Part shown: positions 12,558-24,561 of the stretch, piece by piece
Numbering within the stretch: position 1 is the stretch's first letter
Layout of the letters: each line of letters begins with the position of its first letter
Assembly (NCBI GenBank): GCA_008638375.1
Contig: CM018031.1
Span: 13,260,062 to 13,324,061 of the forward strand
Direction of reading: 5' to 3'
Origin: Nyssa sinensis
Taxonomy: Eukaryota > Streptophyta > Magnoliopsida > Cornales > Nyssaceae
DNA length: 64,000 nt
Made by a program: the position numbers and the translations under genes
The notes under the pieces: model-generated
Seen by the model: the letters and a program-made list of their open reading frames with translations, nothing else
Databases searched by the model: none
Told to the model about the DNA's origin: nothing

Positions 12558-15500
12558 CTAGTTTTGTAACACGTGCGTTGCACGTGAATAATGTGTTAAA
12601 TATTAAGGTCTATTTTATCTAAGTTATTATACTACAAATCTTGTAGCAACTCAATAATGCATAATAACACAAATAAATTGTTTATAAAAATAAATAAAGA
12701 ACCAAAGAAGTAATATAAATATTACAATATATGTTTAAGTGATTTTTTAAATCACTATTATATATAATTTACTGAAAAAAAGATTTGTATTATATATGTT
12801 GTATGACAAAAGAACTGAATAGTAGAATATAAATTTAATTCTTCTCCATTATTATCTTTTAATAATGTTTTGATATATTCAGTATTAATTTTAAATTTTT
12901 ATGCAATAAATATGCAAGGTACTTAATTATATTAAATTATTATAAGAATTACAAACAATATGTAAAATATTAGGTACTTAAATGGATAATACCACCTAAG
13001 ATAATTTAATACATATGCATAAACATTAATTTTTAAGTTTTTTCCTATAAATGTTGCAATCATTTTAATTGACTCAAATTAATATTCAATTAAACTTTTA
13101 TATTAAAATATATTAGTTTTATGTTTACAGAGTCATTAACCATTAATTTTGTAATAACTAAGTAATCTTGTGGACTCTAAAAAATATCAAATCAATCAGT
13201 TCTGTGTCACCCTTCCAAGTAAGGGGAAAAATGATATTATATAGTTAATATATGATTAATTACTACTACTTTTGGTAAATATTTTAAGGAAGGTGACTTT
13301 ATTTCACAAATAAATAAAAATTATGAATTAAAGTAACAGAGGTTTAATTATAGCCAACATTAAACAAATATTAAATTATATTTATAAATAATATATTAAT
13401 AATGATACATTAATTAAAACAATATTTATTCAAACAAATTTCTTATATGAAGAAAATTATGAATAATAAAAAAGATAAGACACTTTAAACCGTCGTTCTT
13501 TTTGTGTTATTTTTTAAAAATATTTTTAATTTCTTATCTTAACTTTTTTAAGTAAACAGTATGCAACTAAAGTTTTGATATCTCCTAATTTTTGCATAAA
13601 TGAATTTGAATTGTTAATGTGAATACATATTTTATGCTTATTAACCCTGTTATAATACGGAATGTTAACGGTATACTCTCAAAGTTGGAGAAATATTATC
13701 AAGTAGCAAATGAAATGTTTTTTAAATCAAATAGAATAAAAAATTTGATAAGTAATATTATACAGTGACAATTTTCTAATTATCATAGTAATGAAAAACA
13801 ATAGATTAAATATTGTAAATGAAAATAGGAGAAAAGTTAGACAAATATAATCAAATAACAAATAAAATTATTACTAAATCAATTAGAATATTAAAAATTT
13901 ATAAATTACATAAGAAATAAAATGATACAAATAAATAGATGTTATCACTATCAATCTTTTTGGATATATCATTTCACGAATATAATGTACATACCTTGAT
14001 ATTTGAAAGGATTTTTTGAAGAACTATAAAAAAGTGAAATAAAGAAGCATTAGCTTTAATAATATAATAAAAATTTAACACAATTCATATCGTAGCTTTA
14101 AATACATATAAAATTAATTAAACATTACACACAGTAGGAAAAGAATAAATAGGATGACATGTTCTATGTTATTGCCGTATCAATCAAATAAGAATGTGCT
14201 ACCTGTGCAACCATTCTAGTTTGGCTAGGTTCTAATGCATATATTATATAAACACTCACTTCAAAAATGGCTATTGCTAATTCAGACTAAATTGAGTATT
14301 AACTAAATAATTTTCTTAAATATGTGAATTCTAATAATATTATTTGGAGCATCAAATTTCGGTGCATAACTTCATATGCGTAATTTACTTCCATAACGAT
14401 AATATAGTGTATAATAATTTGCGAATGAAAGCTCAACAAAAAAAAAAAAAAAAATTAACTCTGCAAAGTACATGTAGGGTCATTCAATTATAATTTGTGC
14501 ATATGAAATAAAAAGGGACTAAATAGATGAATCTTCATTGTGATTTTTATGGCTTTTGATGTATTTTAAGAATGTCAATTTTTTTAAAAAAAAATTGTTG
14601 ATCACTGATGTATTGTAATAGTGTCATTCTAGTTTGTTTAATTTGTCTTCTTGATATATAAAATTTAAGTTAGAAACATGTTTCTCTTTTAAACAAACAA
14701 AAATACAGGTCAAATTTAAAATAAATTTGAATCAGAAACATGATTTACTAATATTCCACATGCTTTCTTGGATCACAAGTTGTTCTCCCATTCCCAAGAT
14801 GAGAGACAGACATTTGGCATGACAGTTAACCCAAATATTATGAAAGTGAATCTACAAGGAAAGGTTAGAGAAGGGGACAAAGATAACCTAGACTTACCCA
14901 CCAAAATAAAAGGATAACTTAGGAGAAAGAAGATGCCATTGTTAGGTTGGAAAAAGCTGAAGATGAAAAAGAGAAAAATGAAAACAGATCTAGACATAAA
15001 GCATGGTCATTCATATAAGCTTCTAAATGTTTGTCTAATGACCAATATTGGTCCCATGCTTTTAAATAACCAAGTCTCTTTACTTTTAATAGAAAATAAA
15101 ACTCTAAAACTAAGGCACCTTAAGACTTAAAAGTGCAATGTTGGTTATTAAACGACGGTACCTTAAGACTTAAAAGTGCAATATTGGTTATTGAGCGGAG
15201 GCAAATCAATTGCAAAGCAGTATAATATATTTATTTAAAATTGCAAATTTGATTCTAATAATATGGAGGCCAAATCTGGATGAGGATATCACATTATTTA
15301 GTTAAAAGATATATAAACTCTAATGAATGAACAGAACAAATCAAAATAAATGTATTCAATTCACAAGATTTAATATACTAACCTCTAATAATCATATATA
15401 TGAACCGCTTTCTGTAACTTGCTTAAAGAATCAAAATCAAGAGTTAGATCACAACTGGATGTATGAAACTTGATACACATAAGTGGTACAGCAAGTGGGA

Positions 15501-16099
15501 AGCATGAAAGAAAACTAAATGGAATTGAATCCTAAAAGGAAAAAAAATCTACAAAATAAATATATAAAAAATGGATACTTATTATTTAAGAGTCTGAAAA
15601 TATGTATGGGATGGAATTTAAAATAGACTCCTAGTGAGATGGGATGTATAATTTATAACAATTCAAAAATATGTATGAGATGGGATTTAAGAAAGACTCC
15701 TAATGGGATAAATCCTTGATTCAGGAAATTTGAGAGATGGTGCCTCATTGTGAATAAGATGAACCTCATCCTCAATAAGCTTGTTTCTCTAATTTCATGC
15801 CACTCCCAGTCAAAGTAAATTAATTTTATTAAGAGTCTTCCTGGTAGAATTTCAGAAGATTAAACTTCTCCATGAACCAATGAGAAAGGGGCATTCATAT
15901 TTAATTCTATTTAAAAAACCTGGTGTGATGTATAACAAAAAAAAAAACAGATTCCTTTGTTTTTGTTTTATTCAACTGTACAAAATAAATAATGGAGACT
16001 AATTATTAAACGGAATTTTATTCATGGGGGTATTTTTGTCAAGTAAAAGTGTAAAACAGTTTTTTGAGAAATCATCCGTACTATTATATAAAGTATAGA
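12558..16099 (-). mobile_element. Non-autonomous Helitron
   Basis: On the minus strand the element begins TCTATACTTTATATAATAG (from 16099) and ends CTAG (12558-12561). The end is preceded, eight bases upstream, by the hairpin CACGTGC-AAC-GCACGTG (7-bp stem, 3-base loop). The flanking host bases are A on the 5' side and T on the 3' side, with no target duplication. TC start, subterminal hairpin, CTRR end and A/T insertion are the Helitron hallmarks. The 3542-bp interior is AT-rich and shows no Rep or helicase coding region or recognisable captured gene. It contains an approximate tandem duplication near 15116-15200 and another near 15590-15715. It sits inside the last SMR-gene intron, antisense to the gene. 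Confidence 0.82.
15116..15200. repeat. Short tandem duplication inside the Helitron
   Basis: The segment accttaagacttaaaagtgc followed by aat(g/a)ttggttatt occurs twice, about 44 bp apart. Confidence 0.7.
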
Positions 16100-16408
16100 T
16101 ATACATTGAATATGATTAGAACATATCATCATATAGAGACACAAACACAAATTAGAGCCTAACTGAAAAAGAAAGTAAAATAAATAAATACATAGAGAAG
16201 CGCATAACTGAGTTTTTTTTTTCTTGGGGAGGGTTGGATTTGTATTATACCATAAATACTGTAACTTGCCAGTTGCTTCATGCAGGTGATTAATCTTGTT
16301 GAAAGTGAAGGTATTGAATGGAGTGAAGAGAATCGGGGAACAGTGCTAATCAGGCTTAATGGACACAGAGATTTCAGCTTTCTGGATTCTGAGAGTGATA
16401 CCGAGTAA

Positions 16409-17715
16409 TCTTGCTTCAGCAAGGTTGGTCATTTAAAAGTAAAAGGTGTTTGCTATGTAATCTAGAGCCTGAATCTAAAGGTCCAGTAATTGAGTTAATT
16501 GTGCCCGTTGAAAACCACCTCAGGCTTTCTTCTTACATTAGTTTGTAGACTAACAAATCTTCAGAGGATTAACAGGTCATGTAGCGTTGAAGGCCACAGG
16601 TTATAGGTGTTATTATTAGTGTACAATATATTCAACATTGATAGGCTGAAGCTTGAACCAGTGAATTGGGGCTCATTTGTACAATATGTTCATTTTAATG
16701 AAATCGTGTGTATTTATTTTAGTTGTTGATAATGACACGACGTGCCTTGTCATGATGTGAACTTTGTGGGTCGTAACATTGACATATCACCTGTTCAGTT
16801 GTGCAATTTTACGTGGGTTGGGTTGCCCATCTCTTCCACTTCAAGTTAGCCTACTTTGGGATTTAATTTACATGCAGGCTGATACATTAGAGTTGAGAGC
16901 GATATTCATCTCCACCGCCCAAGTTATAGTTTGTCTGCACAAAATTATAAGAATCCTTGTCTGGCTGTTGAGACTTGTAGGTATCCATTGTTGATAACAG
17001 ATGGCCGTCTAAGTTCAGGTAGTGCCAGGACTGAGTCACTGAGGAAGAAGAAGACAGTTGCAGCCAGAGCTTCTGTGGGAACTCAGAAGAGATGCCATGA
17101 TGGAGATGAACTGAGTTTCTGGACCAGCAGAGCTAGAGAACAATTTCTCTATGCCAATCTGACAGGCTAGTGATTCTCATCTTCTTTTGAGGATACTAGT
17201 TCCAGATTATTATAGTGTCAGAGATACTCGAAGCTGATAAAAAAAATCCGAAGGATGCCATTCCGGGCCTGATCTTCTCGTCCTTGACTAACTACCTCCA
17301 TCAGATCACCCCATTGCATCACCCCCTACAATCTCAAAACCCAGACTAATGGGTTAATGTACGTCTCCATCATTAGTAGGTTTAAATGTTTAATATCCCT
17401 CCACGGCATGCATTAATCACCCCATCACCATTATTAATTATTAAATGACTTACCTTCATTTTTGCGGATTGCAAGGATGATGAATATTAAATGACTTTAC
17501 CTCCATTTTTGCGGATTGTAAGGATGATGGGTCAATGTTGCAATGGATAAAAGGGTTATATTAGTAAATGAGTTGCAGGGTTGTGGCAAGGAGAGATAGA
17601 GATGCTGGAGCAAAGTGGTAATTTTCATAGCATCACTGATTCGATATGATATACACATTTTCACATTGGTATGCATGATTTTTGGCTGATTGCAGAGATA
17701 CGTTCTCAAAAACGA

Positions 17716-17758
<43 letters not shown>

Positions 17759-18582
17759 TGCAACAGAAAAGCAGTGCAATAGTGTATTTCACGCCCAACA
17801 ATCAAGCATTAGTCTTCAGATTCACCAACAATCGCTTTAGAATATGGTACAATACTTTCTCATGAAAAGTACATTGATTATTCCTTCTCCCATGGAATGA
17901 ATCATGTTCTCTGATTTCCAATAACCTATTTTCATTAAATTTGAATTTGTCATTTGCCACGAGTTTATGGAATTCACATGGGAGACTAATAAAAGGTTAC
18001 GTCCAAGTGATCCATCCGACTGAAATGACCACATTCCTCTTTCTTTGGAATCAGTTTTTTAACACATAACGGCAGACATTTGTGTTTGCCTAGTGTCCAA
18101 CGAAACGGCTACTTATCTTTTTCTTTTTGCTGTCATAACTGCATCATAGGATGATGAGAAGCTGCATGATCATTTCATATAAAAGGAACTCTTCCTAGAG
18201 AATGTCTGGTGACAGACATTGCTTCATAAAGCAAGATAAAATACCTCTCGACTGCTAACTTAATGGACTCTAAAAGAAAGTCTGGTGACAAACATTGCTT
18301 TATGAAGCAGGATTAAAAAACCAGAGTGCGCTAACTGAACCATGCCTTGTTTTAAGTCATTTATCCATTTTTCTTGTTTTTCGTGTGGGGAAAGAGGAAC
18401 CTGGTTAGTCCCACAACAAGAGTTTCAAAAAGATGCTTCCTCACAATCAAAGTTGCAGTTGGGAAAAACCACTCTAAATTCCACAACTTATTAGTACACT
18501 AATGTTTAAGGAGTGATAAGTGAGTTTAGAACAACATACATTGATATATAAAGCTTGTAGATACTAAATTAAAGGACGGTAA
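16409..18582. other. Convergent intergenic region between SMR and cyclophilin genes
   Basis: It holds the presumed 3' UTR of the SMR gene, an AT microsatellite at about 17722-17754 and a two-copy repeat of about 77 bp beginning near 18203 and 18280 (gtctggtgaca(g/a)acattgct). The short ORFs at 16764-17170 match no family I recognise and I do not call them genes. Confidence 0.55.
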
Positions 18583-18909
18583 TTACAAAGGAAGTTCGCC
18601 GCTGTCTGTAATCACAACTTTGCTTTTTGGTGTGCCACTTTGCTTTCCTTCAGCCTCGATCTTGTATACCACATCCATGCCTGATAGCACCTTTCCAAAC
18701 ACTACATGTCGGCCATCCAACCTGTATATAAGTTTAAAAACAGCCAAGAAAATTCTAAATTCAAGGAAGCCAATAGAAACCCATGTGAAGGGCTAGGTTA
18801 GGGTATCCTAATTGCTAAAAAAAACTTCTCATAGACATGCTCGAACAGGGGAATGTTTGTTGCAGGTCATGCCCAAGCTATCCAAAGTATAATAGGACTG
18901 CAAAACATC

Positions 18910-18951
<42 letters not shown>

Positions 18952-21136
18952 TATAGGATAGCTGATGACTGATAACCATTTCTCAAACAAAAATGTAAAG
19001 GAGAGTTTTTTTTATTCAATGGAAAAAAAATTGTGGTGGGAATCGTGGGATCTTTATTTCATTTCATCTTTCTTGGGAGCATATGTTGTTACCAGCTAGT
19101 TGTAACAGTTGTAATGAAGAATTGTGATCCATTAGTGTCTGGACCAGCATTTGCCATCGAAAGAAGCCCTGTACAATAACAACAGCAATGTCTGGTCAGC
19201 CCAAATTATAGGAATGAATTCTCTCAAGTAAATTGCCAAATATTTTACTGTCAGTTTGTTCAGACGGATCTCACCATTGCAAGTATAAAACTCGAGGGTT
19301 AACAAAAGTAATCCTACCTGGTCCGGTATGCTTTATCTTGAAATTTTCATCAGCAAACTTCTCTCCATAAATTGATTCTCCACCTCTTCCATCACCAAGC
19401 GTAAAATCACCTCCCTGGAGCATAAAGTTGGGAATAATTCTATGCATTGTGCTTCCCTTGTAATGAAGAGGTTTCCCACTCTTTCCAGTACCTTTCTCCC
19501 CTGAAACAATAAAGATACGATATATAAAACCAACATTTATAGAGGTGCTCAGATTACCAGACATCAAAAGACCATAGCCCCAACCCCTTCTCCTCCTACG
19601 TAAACAAACGCTTTAGAATCAACTTTTTAATCCTCCCAAATCCTTTACAGAAATTTACATTCTTTCACCTTTCCCTAAGTTGTCAGGGGCTTGAAGGATT
19701 TAGCCATGTCTTGCACATTTGATTCTTATAATGATGAAGCCAAAGGAATGACAACCAAATATCCCATTTTCAGTTTGTGTTTGATTTGATCATTGACTTA
19801 AAACATAATGATGTGATGAAATCACCAATGTACCTGTGCACAGTGCTCGAAAGTTTTCTGCAGAAGGAAATGGTAATAATTAATAATTACATTAAACATT
19901 ACTCATAAAAAAAATTACATTAAGCAACAAGTTTTAAGGGAAAATTCATTTACAATCCACACAAAATATAAAAATAGATAAATACAATTACTACATACAT
20001 AATATAGTCTCTCATGTAATGCACATCATCATACCTGCTGTTTTAGGAACTGTCTTCCCAAAGAGACCCATGACAACACGACCTAGAAAAAGAAAGGAAA
20101 AAGGTAAACGTAGTCATGACTTTGAAGTGTCAGCATCAGAAGAAGTAAAAATTGTCACTTATGAAAACAATACATTTTATTTGAATTCGGTAACAGTATC
20201 CCTCCGTGAACATATGAAATTTAAAAGGAAATTTCATAAATGTCATGTTGGAGACTGATTGTTTCACATTCCCCATTGTAGGAAGCTCAGATCACAACCA
20301 CATTAGTTCATGTCAGGTATTAAAGAAAATTTCATTTTATAGCACTAAACCCTTGTGTATTTTATCATATTGGTTTGCCTCGTTCTTCTTTGTATCAATA
20401 AACGCTCGAACATAGAAGCAATACAAGAGACCAAAACCAAAGCCAAAGCATTCTACATAACACAATTTTGATTCTGGCCGTCTTGCAGACAATTCAATGG
20501 TAATATCATTTGGCAAACTACAGCATTACTTTAAAAAATATAACATTTCATAAACTTGCACTTATGATGTGTTTTCTATTACAATCAGAGAAGTAGAACA
20601 TACCCGCAGGTTTTCCCGCAATCTCAATATCAAAGTAAACTTTGTGAGTCACTTCCTTTAAATCCTCCTTTGCCTTAAAAAAGGGATCATTTCATGTCAC
20701 AAAAATAAACAAAACCATCGCTCGCTCAATCAATAAACTACAAACCAATGAAAATATAAACGGGAAAAGAAAAAGGAAAAAAAGAATAAAAATAAATAAA
20801 CAGAAACAAATATCTGTGCCTTGTTTACAGATATTTTGGCCTTTCATACACACGAATACTGTCACAAATTGACACAATCAAACAATTGTATAACCCTATG
20901 AAATGAAGATCCATATGATCAATTGCTATGAAATATATATTCTCTTCATAGATTGAATTTGTATAACCGAATAAAATGAAGATCGGAGACCATCTTTCTG
21001 TGCTCTAAAGCTGGATCAAATCTGAAAACCCTAAAAGTTGTGATCAATCAACTAAGAGTACCTGAGTAAGAGCTAGGGTAGCAAAGAGGAGTAGAGTCAA
21101 CAGAAGTGAAACCCAAAACGATCTCGTTCTGGCCAT
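18583..21136 (-). CDS. ROC7: Secretory cyclophilin-type peptidyl-prolyl cis-trans isomerase
   Basis: Seven exons on the minus strand: 21062-21136, 20604-20673, 20035-20082, 19834-19857, 19318-19500, 19093-19168 and 18583-18721. All have GT-AG junctions and consistent phases. They total 615 nt, encoding 204 residues, the usual length of plant CYP20-1/ROC7 proteins. Residues 1-24 are a basic start plus a hydrophobic stretch ([18 protein letters not shown]), a likely signal peptide. The cyclophilin domain follows with FRALCTGEKG, the catalytic-site motif [14 protein letters not shown] (Arg93), [15 protein letters not shown], and the cyclosporin-contact Trp in [12 protein letters not shown] (Trp159). 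It should isomerise Xaa-Pro bonds in proteins of the secretory pathway. There is no KDEL-type end. The reading frame is intact. ROC7 is the closest Arabidopsis match by memory, supported by its SMR and PLC neighbours. Confidence 0.95.
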
Positions 21137-24100
21137 TATCTCTCGCTTCTGGTTTCGCCGCCGAAGTAGGAAGGAATGGAGAGTGAGGACTGAGGAGACA
21201 TACAAAAATTCCATTTATATATGAATGCCGATTGGCTCTGAAGGTAACGAATGGACGTTTGACACGTTGGTTGTCAAGGTAATTTGTTAAGACGCTATTG
21301 GTTACGAGGTCGTGGCTCATGGGCTCATGAGATACGCTACCGGTTAATGAGTGGCTTGTCCAAACCAGGCCAGTTAATGGCAGCCCTCTAGCCCAATAGT
21401 GACAGTAAGCCCGTCTGAATCAACCTTGATCTAGTGTGGCTTCCTAAATTGTAACTCCTTTATAAGTTTGCGCTTGTGGAAACGATGGCCCCACTCTGTA
21501 AAATTTTAATATGAGACCTACGTTAAATGGAAGTTTAGCTTATCGCTCATTACTACTGACATTTGTAAATTTTATCAATCTTTTTAAAACATTGAAAAGA
21601 TTCTTACTTTAAAATTGAGATAAATGGTAGTATTTATAAGAAACTGGTCACTCCACATCAAATAATAATACAGAGTGACTGCTATATTGATTAATTTTTT
21701 TTCAATTTAACATCTTTATTTCATTTTCTTCGATTTCAAATAAGGATGAGTCTTTTCATTAATTTAATAAATTTTAATTTTAAGAGAAAATAACTTTTAT
21801 ACATATTTTATGATACGTTTTGATATAGACATAAAACGATATATATTTTATAGTTGTTATTTTATGATACGTAATACATATCTTATAATATGTTTCGATA
21901 CACAATACATGCAATATACGTGATCAGATTATTAGACCAAATGAAATTGTTTTGCCCTCTTTTTTGTTGTTTTATTATATACATTTTTTATTTTGTTTGA
22001 TTTTATATTGTTTATTTGTAACGCCTAAAGATCTTTCCTTAAGTAAGAAAAAAAGAAAGTATTGTAAGAAAATGAGAATTATAAGTGAGTACATACAAAA
22101 AGTTGAATAAGAAAAAAGAAGTGAAAATTTGTTGACCTTTGACGACAATGGTGATAATATCGATGCCATCGAAATTGAATATTAAAATGAAAATGGGATA
22201 GATTATAAAAAAGAATATTTGTAGATTTTTTCTTTAAATTTTGATATTAATAAACTTTGTTGGAAAATTATTGATATACCATAAAAGAGCAAGCCAATCA
22301 GCACTTGACACGTATGATCATGAATCCAACTCATGCTCGGCTAACTCAGCTCTCGCTCAGCCAATGGCTAAACGCTCGAGCATCCAGATCAGCACAAAAG
22401 GTCGGAAATGGCCATGCATATGCCTCCAGAGCACATATATATCCGGATAAGAATCTCAGAGTTAACTACAAATCCAGACCAACACTCCAGACCTCGTCAC
22501 CGCCTTAGCGGATGCCGAGCAAGGAATAAGGAAACAGTTTTCAACAAGGAAACTACCATCTATGATTATCTCTATGCAATACTCCACAAGGTAACTGCAA
22601 TCTCCGATGATCAAATCCTTACATTCATGGCTCCGAATCTTAATCAACTTAGGAAGGCCACAGTCTATAAATTAAACCCTAAAGGTACGCTTTATTTTCA
22701 TGCTCATTCTTTGGCTTTCAATACAGTCTTTCAATTCCATTTACTTACTTAAGTATCAGAGCGGCTACCGCCAGAGCCAATCCGGTGGTCCTCTGATCAT
22801 CTTTCTGAGTATTCTACAGGTCACGGAAGCCCACACTTATTGCGAGTCAAAAAGTGCAGCATCAATTATATTATTAAATTTTGATAGTGAAACTCGTTGT
22901 ATTTATAAATGTTGATTTTTGAATTGTATAAAATTTAAGTTCATTTTTTTTATAAGTAAGTTAAAATGTTATTTTTATCATTTTATACACTTTATATATA
23001 TATATATCATATATAACATGATGCAACATATTTGAAAAACGAGATAATTATAGTTGGTATTACTTTAAATTTTAATTCTTGGATAAATAATAATAATTTA
23101 TATATCTAATTTTTATGGCAATTGAATTAAAATATTATTTATATCATTTTAAAAATTATATATATATATGTACTATATTGATGTGTGTGTGTATATTTAT
23201 ATATTAATTTATAAATGTATTTTTAAAATACACGTATCTTACAATATTCAATACGATACGTATTTTTTTAAAAATAATACATCTTTCAATACATGTTTCG
23301 ACAACTTTGTTTAGCATATATTGAAATTGTACCAATATGTATTTGCAAATGTATAATTAAAATAATTTTACATTTTGAATAAAATTTGATCATGATTCAT
23401 TAGGGAGTTTCAAAAATTTATAAGTTTTTAAAATATTATTTGCTCTTATGTCTGGTTTAAATAGAATAACAAAATTATAATTGCGAACCAAGAGAGTAAA
23501 GTTGGAAATAAAACAAATTGTGAACTTCTCTGCAATAAATTTTCTTAAGTTGGGCCTTTGGTTATATTAACAATTTATAAAATTTATTAGTTCTTAGGTG
23601 GAAAAGTAGGACTTATAATGTAAATTCTCTTACAATTAATTAATAAAAAAAATTGTATGGGTTCATTGTCTTTATAATATTTTGTACTTTAATAATATAA
23701 ATTATTAAATATAATTATTAAAAAATGTTATAAATGAGATCAATATATACAAGTACATATATAATTATTTTATCTATTTAATGGTTAAATCATAAAGGTT
23801 TTTTTATTTAAAATAGTATTAATTATTAAGAAATTGAAATACTAATTATCTAATATTGAATCAAATTGACTCCTTGAAATTTATTAATTATTAATATTTA
23901 TTAAGTTATTAAATATTAATTATAAAAATACTAATTGTGTAACGTATTTGTAGTCCTTACTTGTCTTTTCCTGCAAAAATAGAGTTAAAAATTTATGTTT
24001 TGTAGTCAAATTTTATTCTTAATTTTTATTTATAAATACTAATTAATAATATTTTTGATAAGTAATTAAATTTATTGAATATAAAAAAACTTATAAATTA

Positions 24101-24561
24101 GATTAAAAAAATATAATTAAAAAAGTGTTTAAAAACTTTAGATTATAAAGAAAATTTTCAAAAATCATACAACCTTAAATCTAACGAAGATAAAAACATA
24201 AATTAAAGGAATAAATTTAATTTTTTTTTTGAAATGTATACAAAATTTTATACTCGCATGCATGTGACGTCGCATAGGATAATTTCTCCTATGAATCCCC
24301 GTCGCAGAGAGTTCGTCGGAGGGTTCATCTTCACAGGTAACAAGTCGATCGCGTAAAAGAGCGGACCGTTGTAAGCACGGACAATTGTTCGAGCGAGCCG
24401 GAGACGGAATCGGCAAGGCTTGTAGCTTCCCACGTGGTGGCATTTACTGGTGACTGGGTCACGACCAAAAACCATCCTAAGAGAGAGAAAAAGGACGATG
24501 AGAAACACTTGATCGGCGACACAATGCAGCGCATCATCATCACCATCAGCCTGAAACGACA
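21137..24561. other. Divergent intergenic region
   Basis: This is the shared upstream region of the cyclophilin (minus) and glucosyltransferase (plus) genes. Most of 21540-24240 is very AT-rich with no coding signal. A less AT-rich island at about 22260-22870 is listed separately. Near the glucosyltransferase start, a tgacgtcgc motif (about 24265) resembles a bZIP-type ACGT core, but its use is unproven. Confidence 0.5.
22258..22870 (+). repeat. Possible solo LTR or LTR remnant
   Basis: This island has base composition unlike the surrounding AT-rich DNA. It contains a TATA-like ctataaattaaaccctaaag and then ttacttacttaagtatcaga and gagcggctaccgccagagcc. That order resembles the U3/R/U5 part of some plant gypsy LTRs. 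I could not define the termini or a target duplication, and no retroelement coding sequence adjoins it. Confidence 0.35.

Larger units (their letters stand above)
4602..16408 (+). pseudogene. SMR domain / DUF1771 protein gene, 5'-truncated, two frameshifts
   Basis: Nine exons are supported by GT-AG junctions and matching phases: 4602-4725, 6747-6832, 8279-8512, 10008-10084, 10213-10269, 10816-10883, 10989-11095, 11231-11302 and 16286-16408. The product resembles plant SMR proteins such as Arabidopsis At5g58720. It has a UBA/CUE-like end (NALLELSASSYEQS), then DUF1771 (YQVFRKAPNQHWDSM to EADEKASQEIF), then an Smr domain with IDLHGQHVKQA and a C-terminus SFLDSESDTE. Smr domains are nucleic-acid-binding or nicking modules. 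Two breaks are visible. One extra base at 8334-8335 puts TGA at 8340-8342. One extra base within 11239-11245 throws the TGCGSHG loop of the Smr domain out of frame, and only the shifted frame splices correctly into the last exon. No exons for the N-terminal half were found. It is either a pseudogene or a true gene with consensus errors and an unrecognised 5' end. Confidence 0.8.

Noticed and set aside
16764..17170. Short ORFs after the SMR stop codon
   Set aside because: Position fits the SMR 3' UTR and no homology is recognisable.
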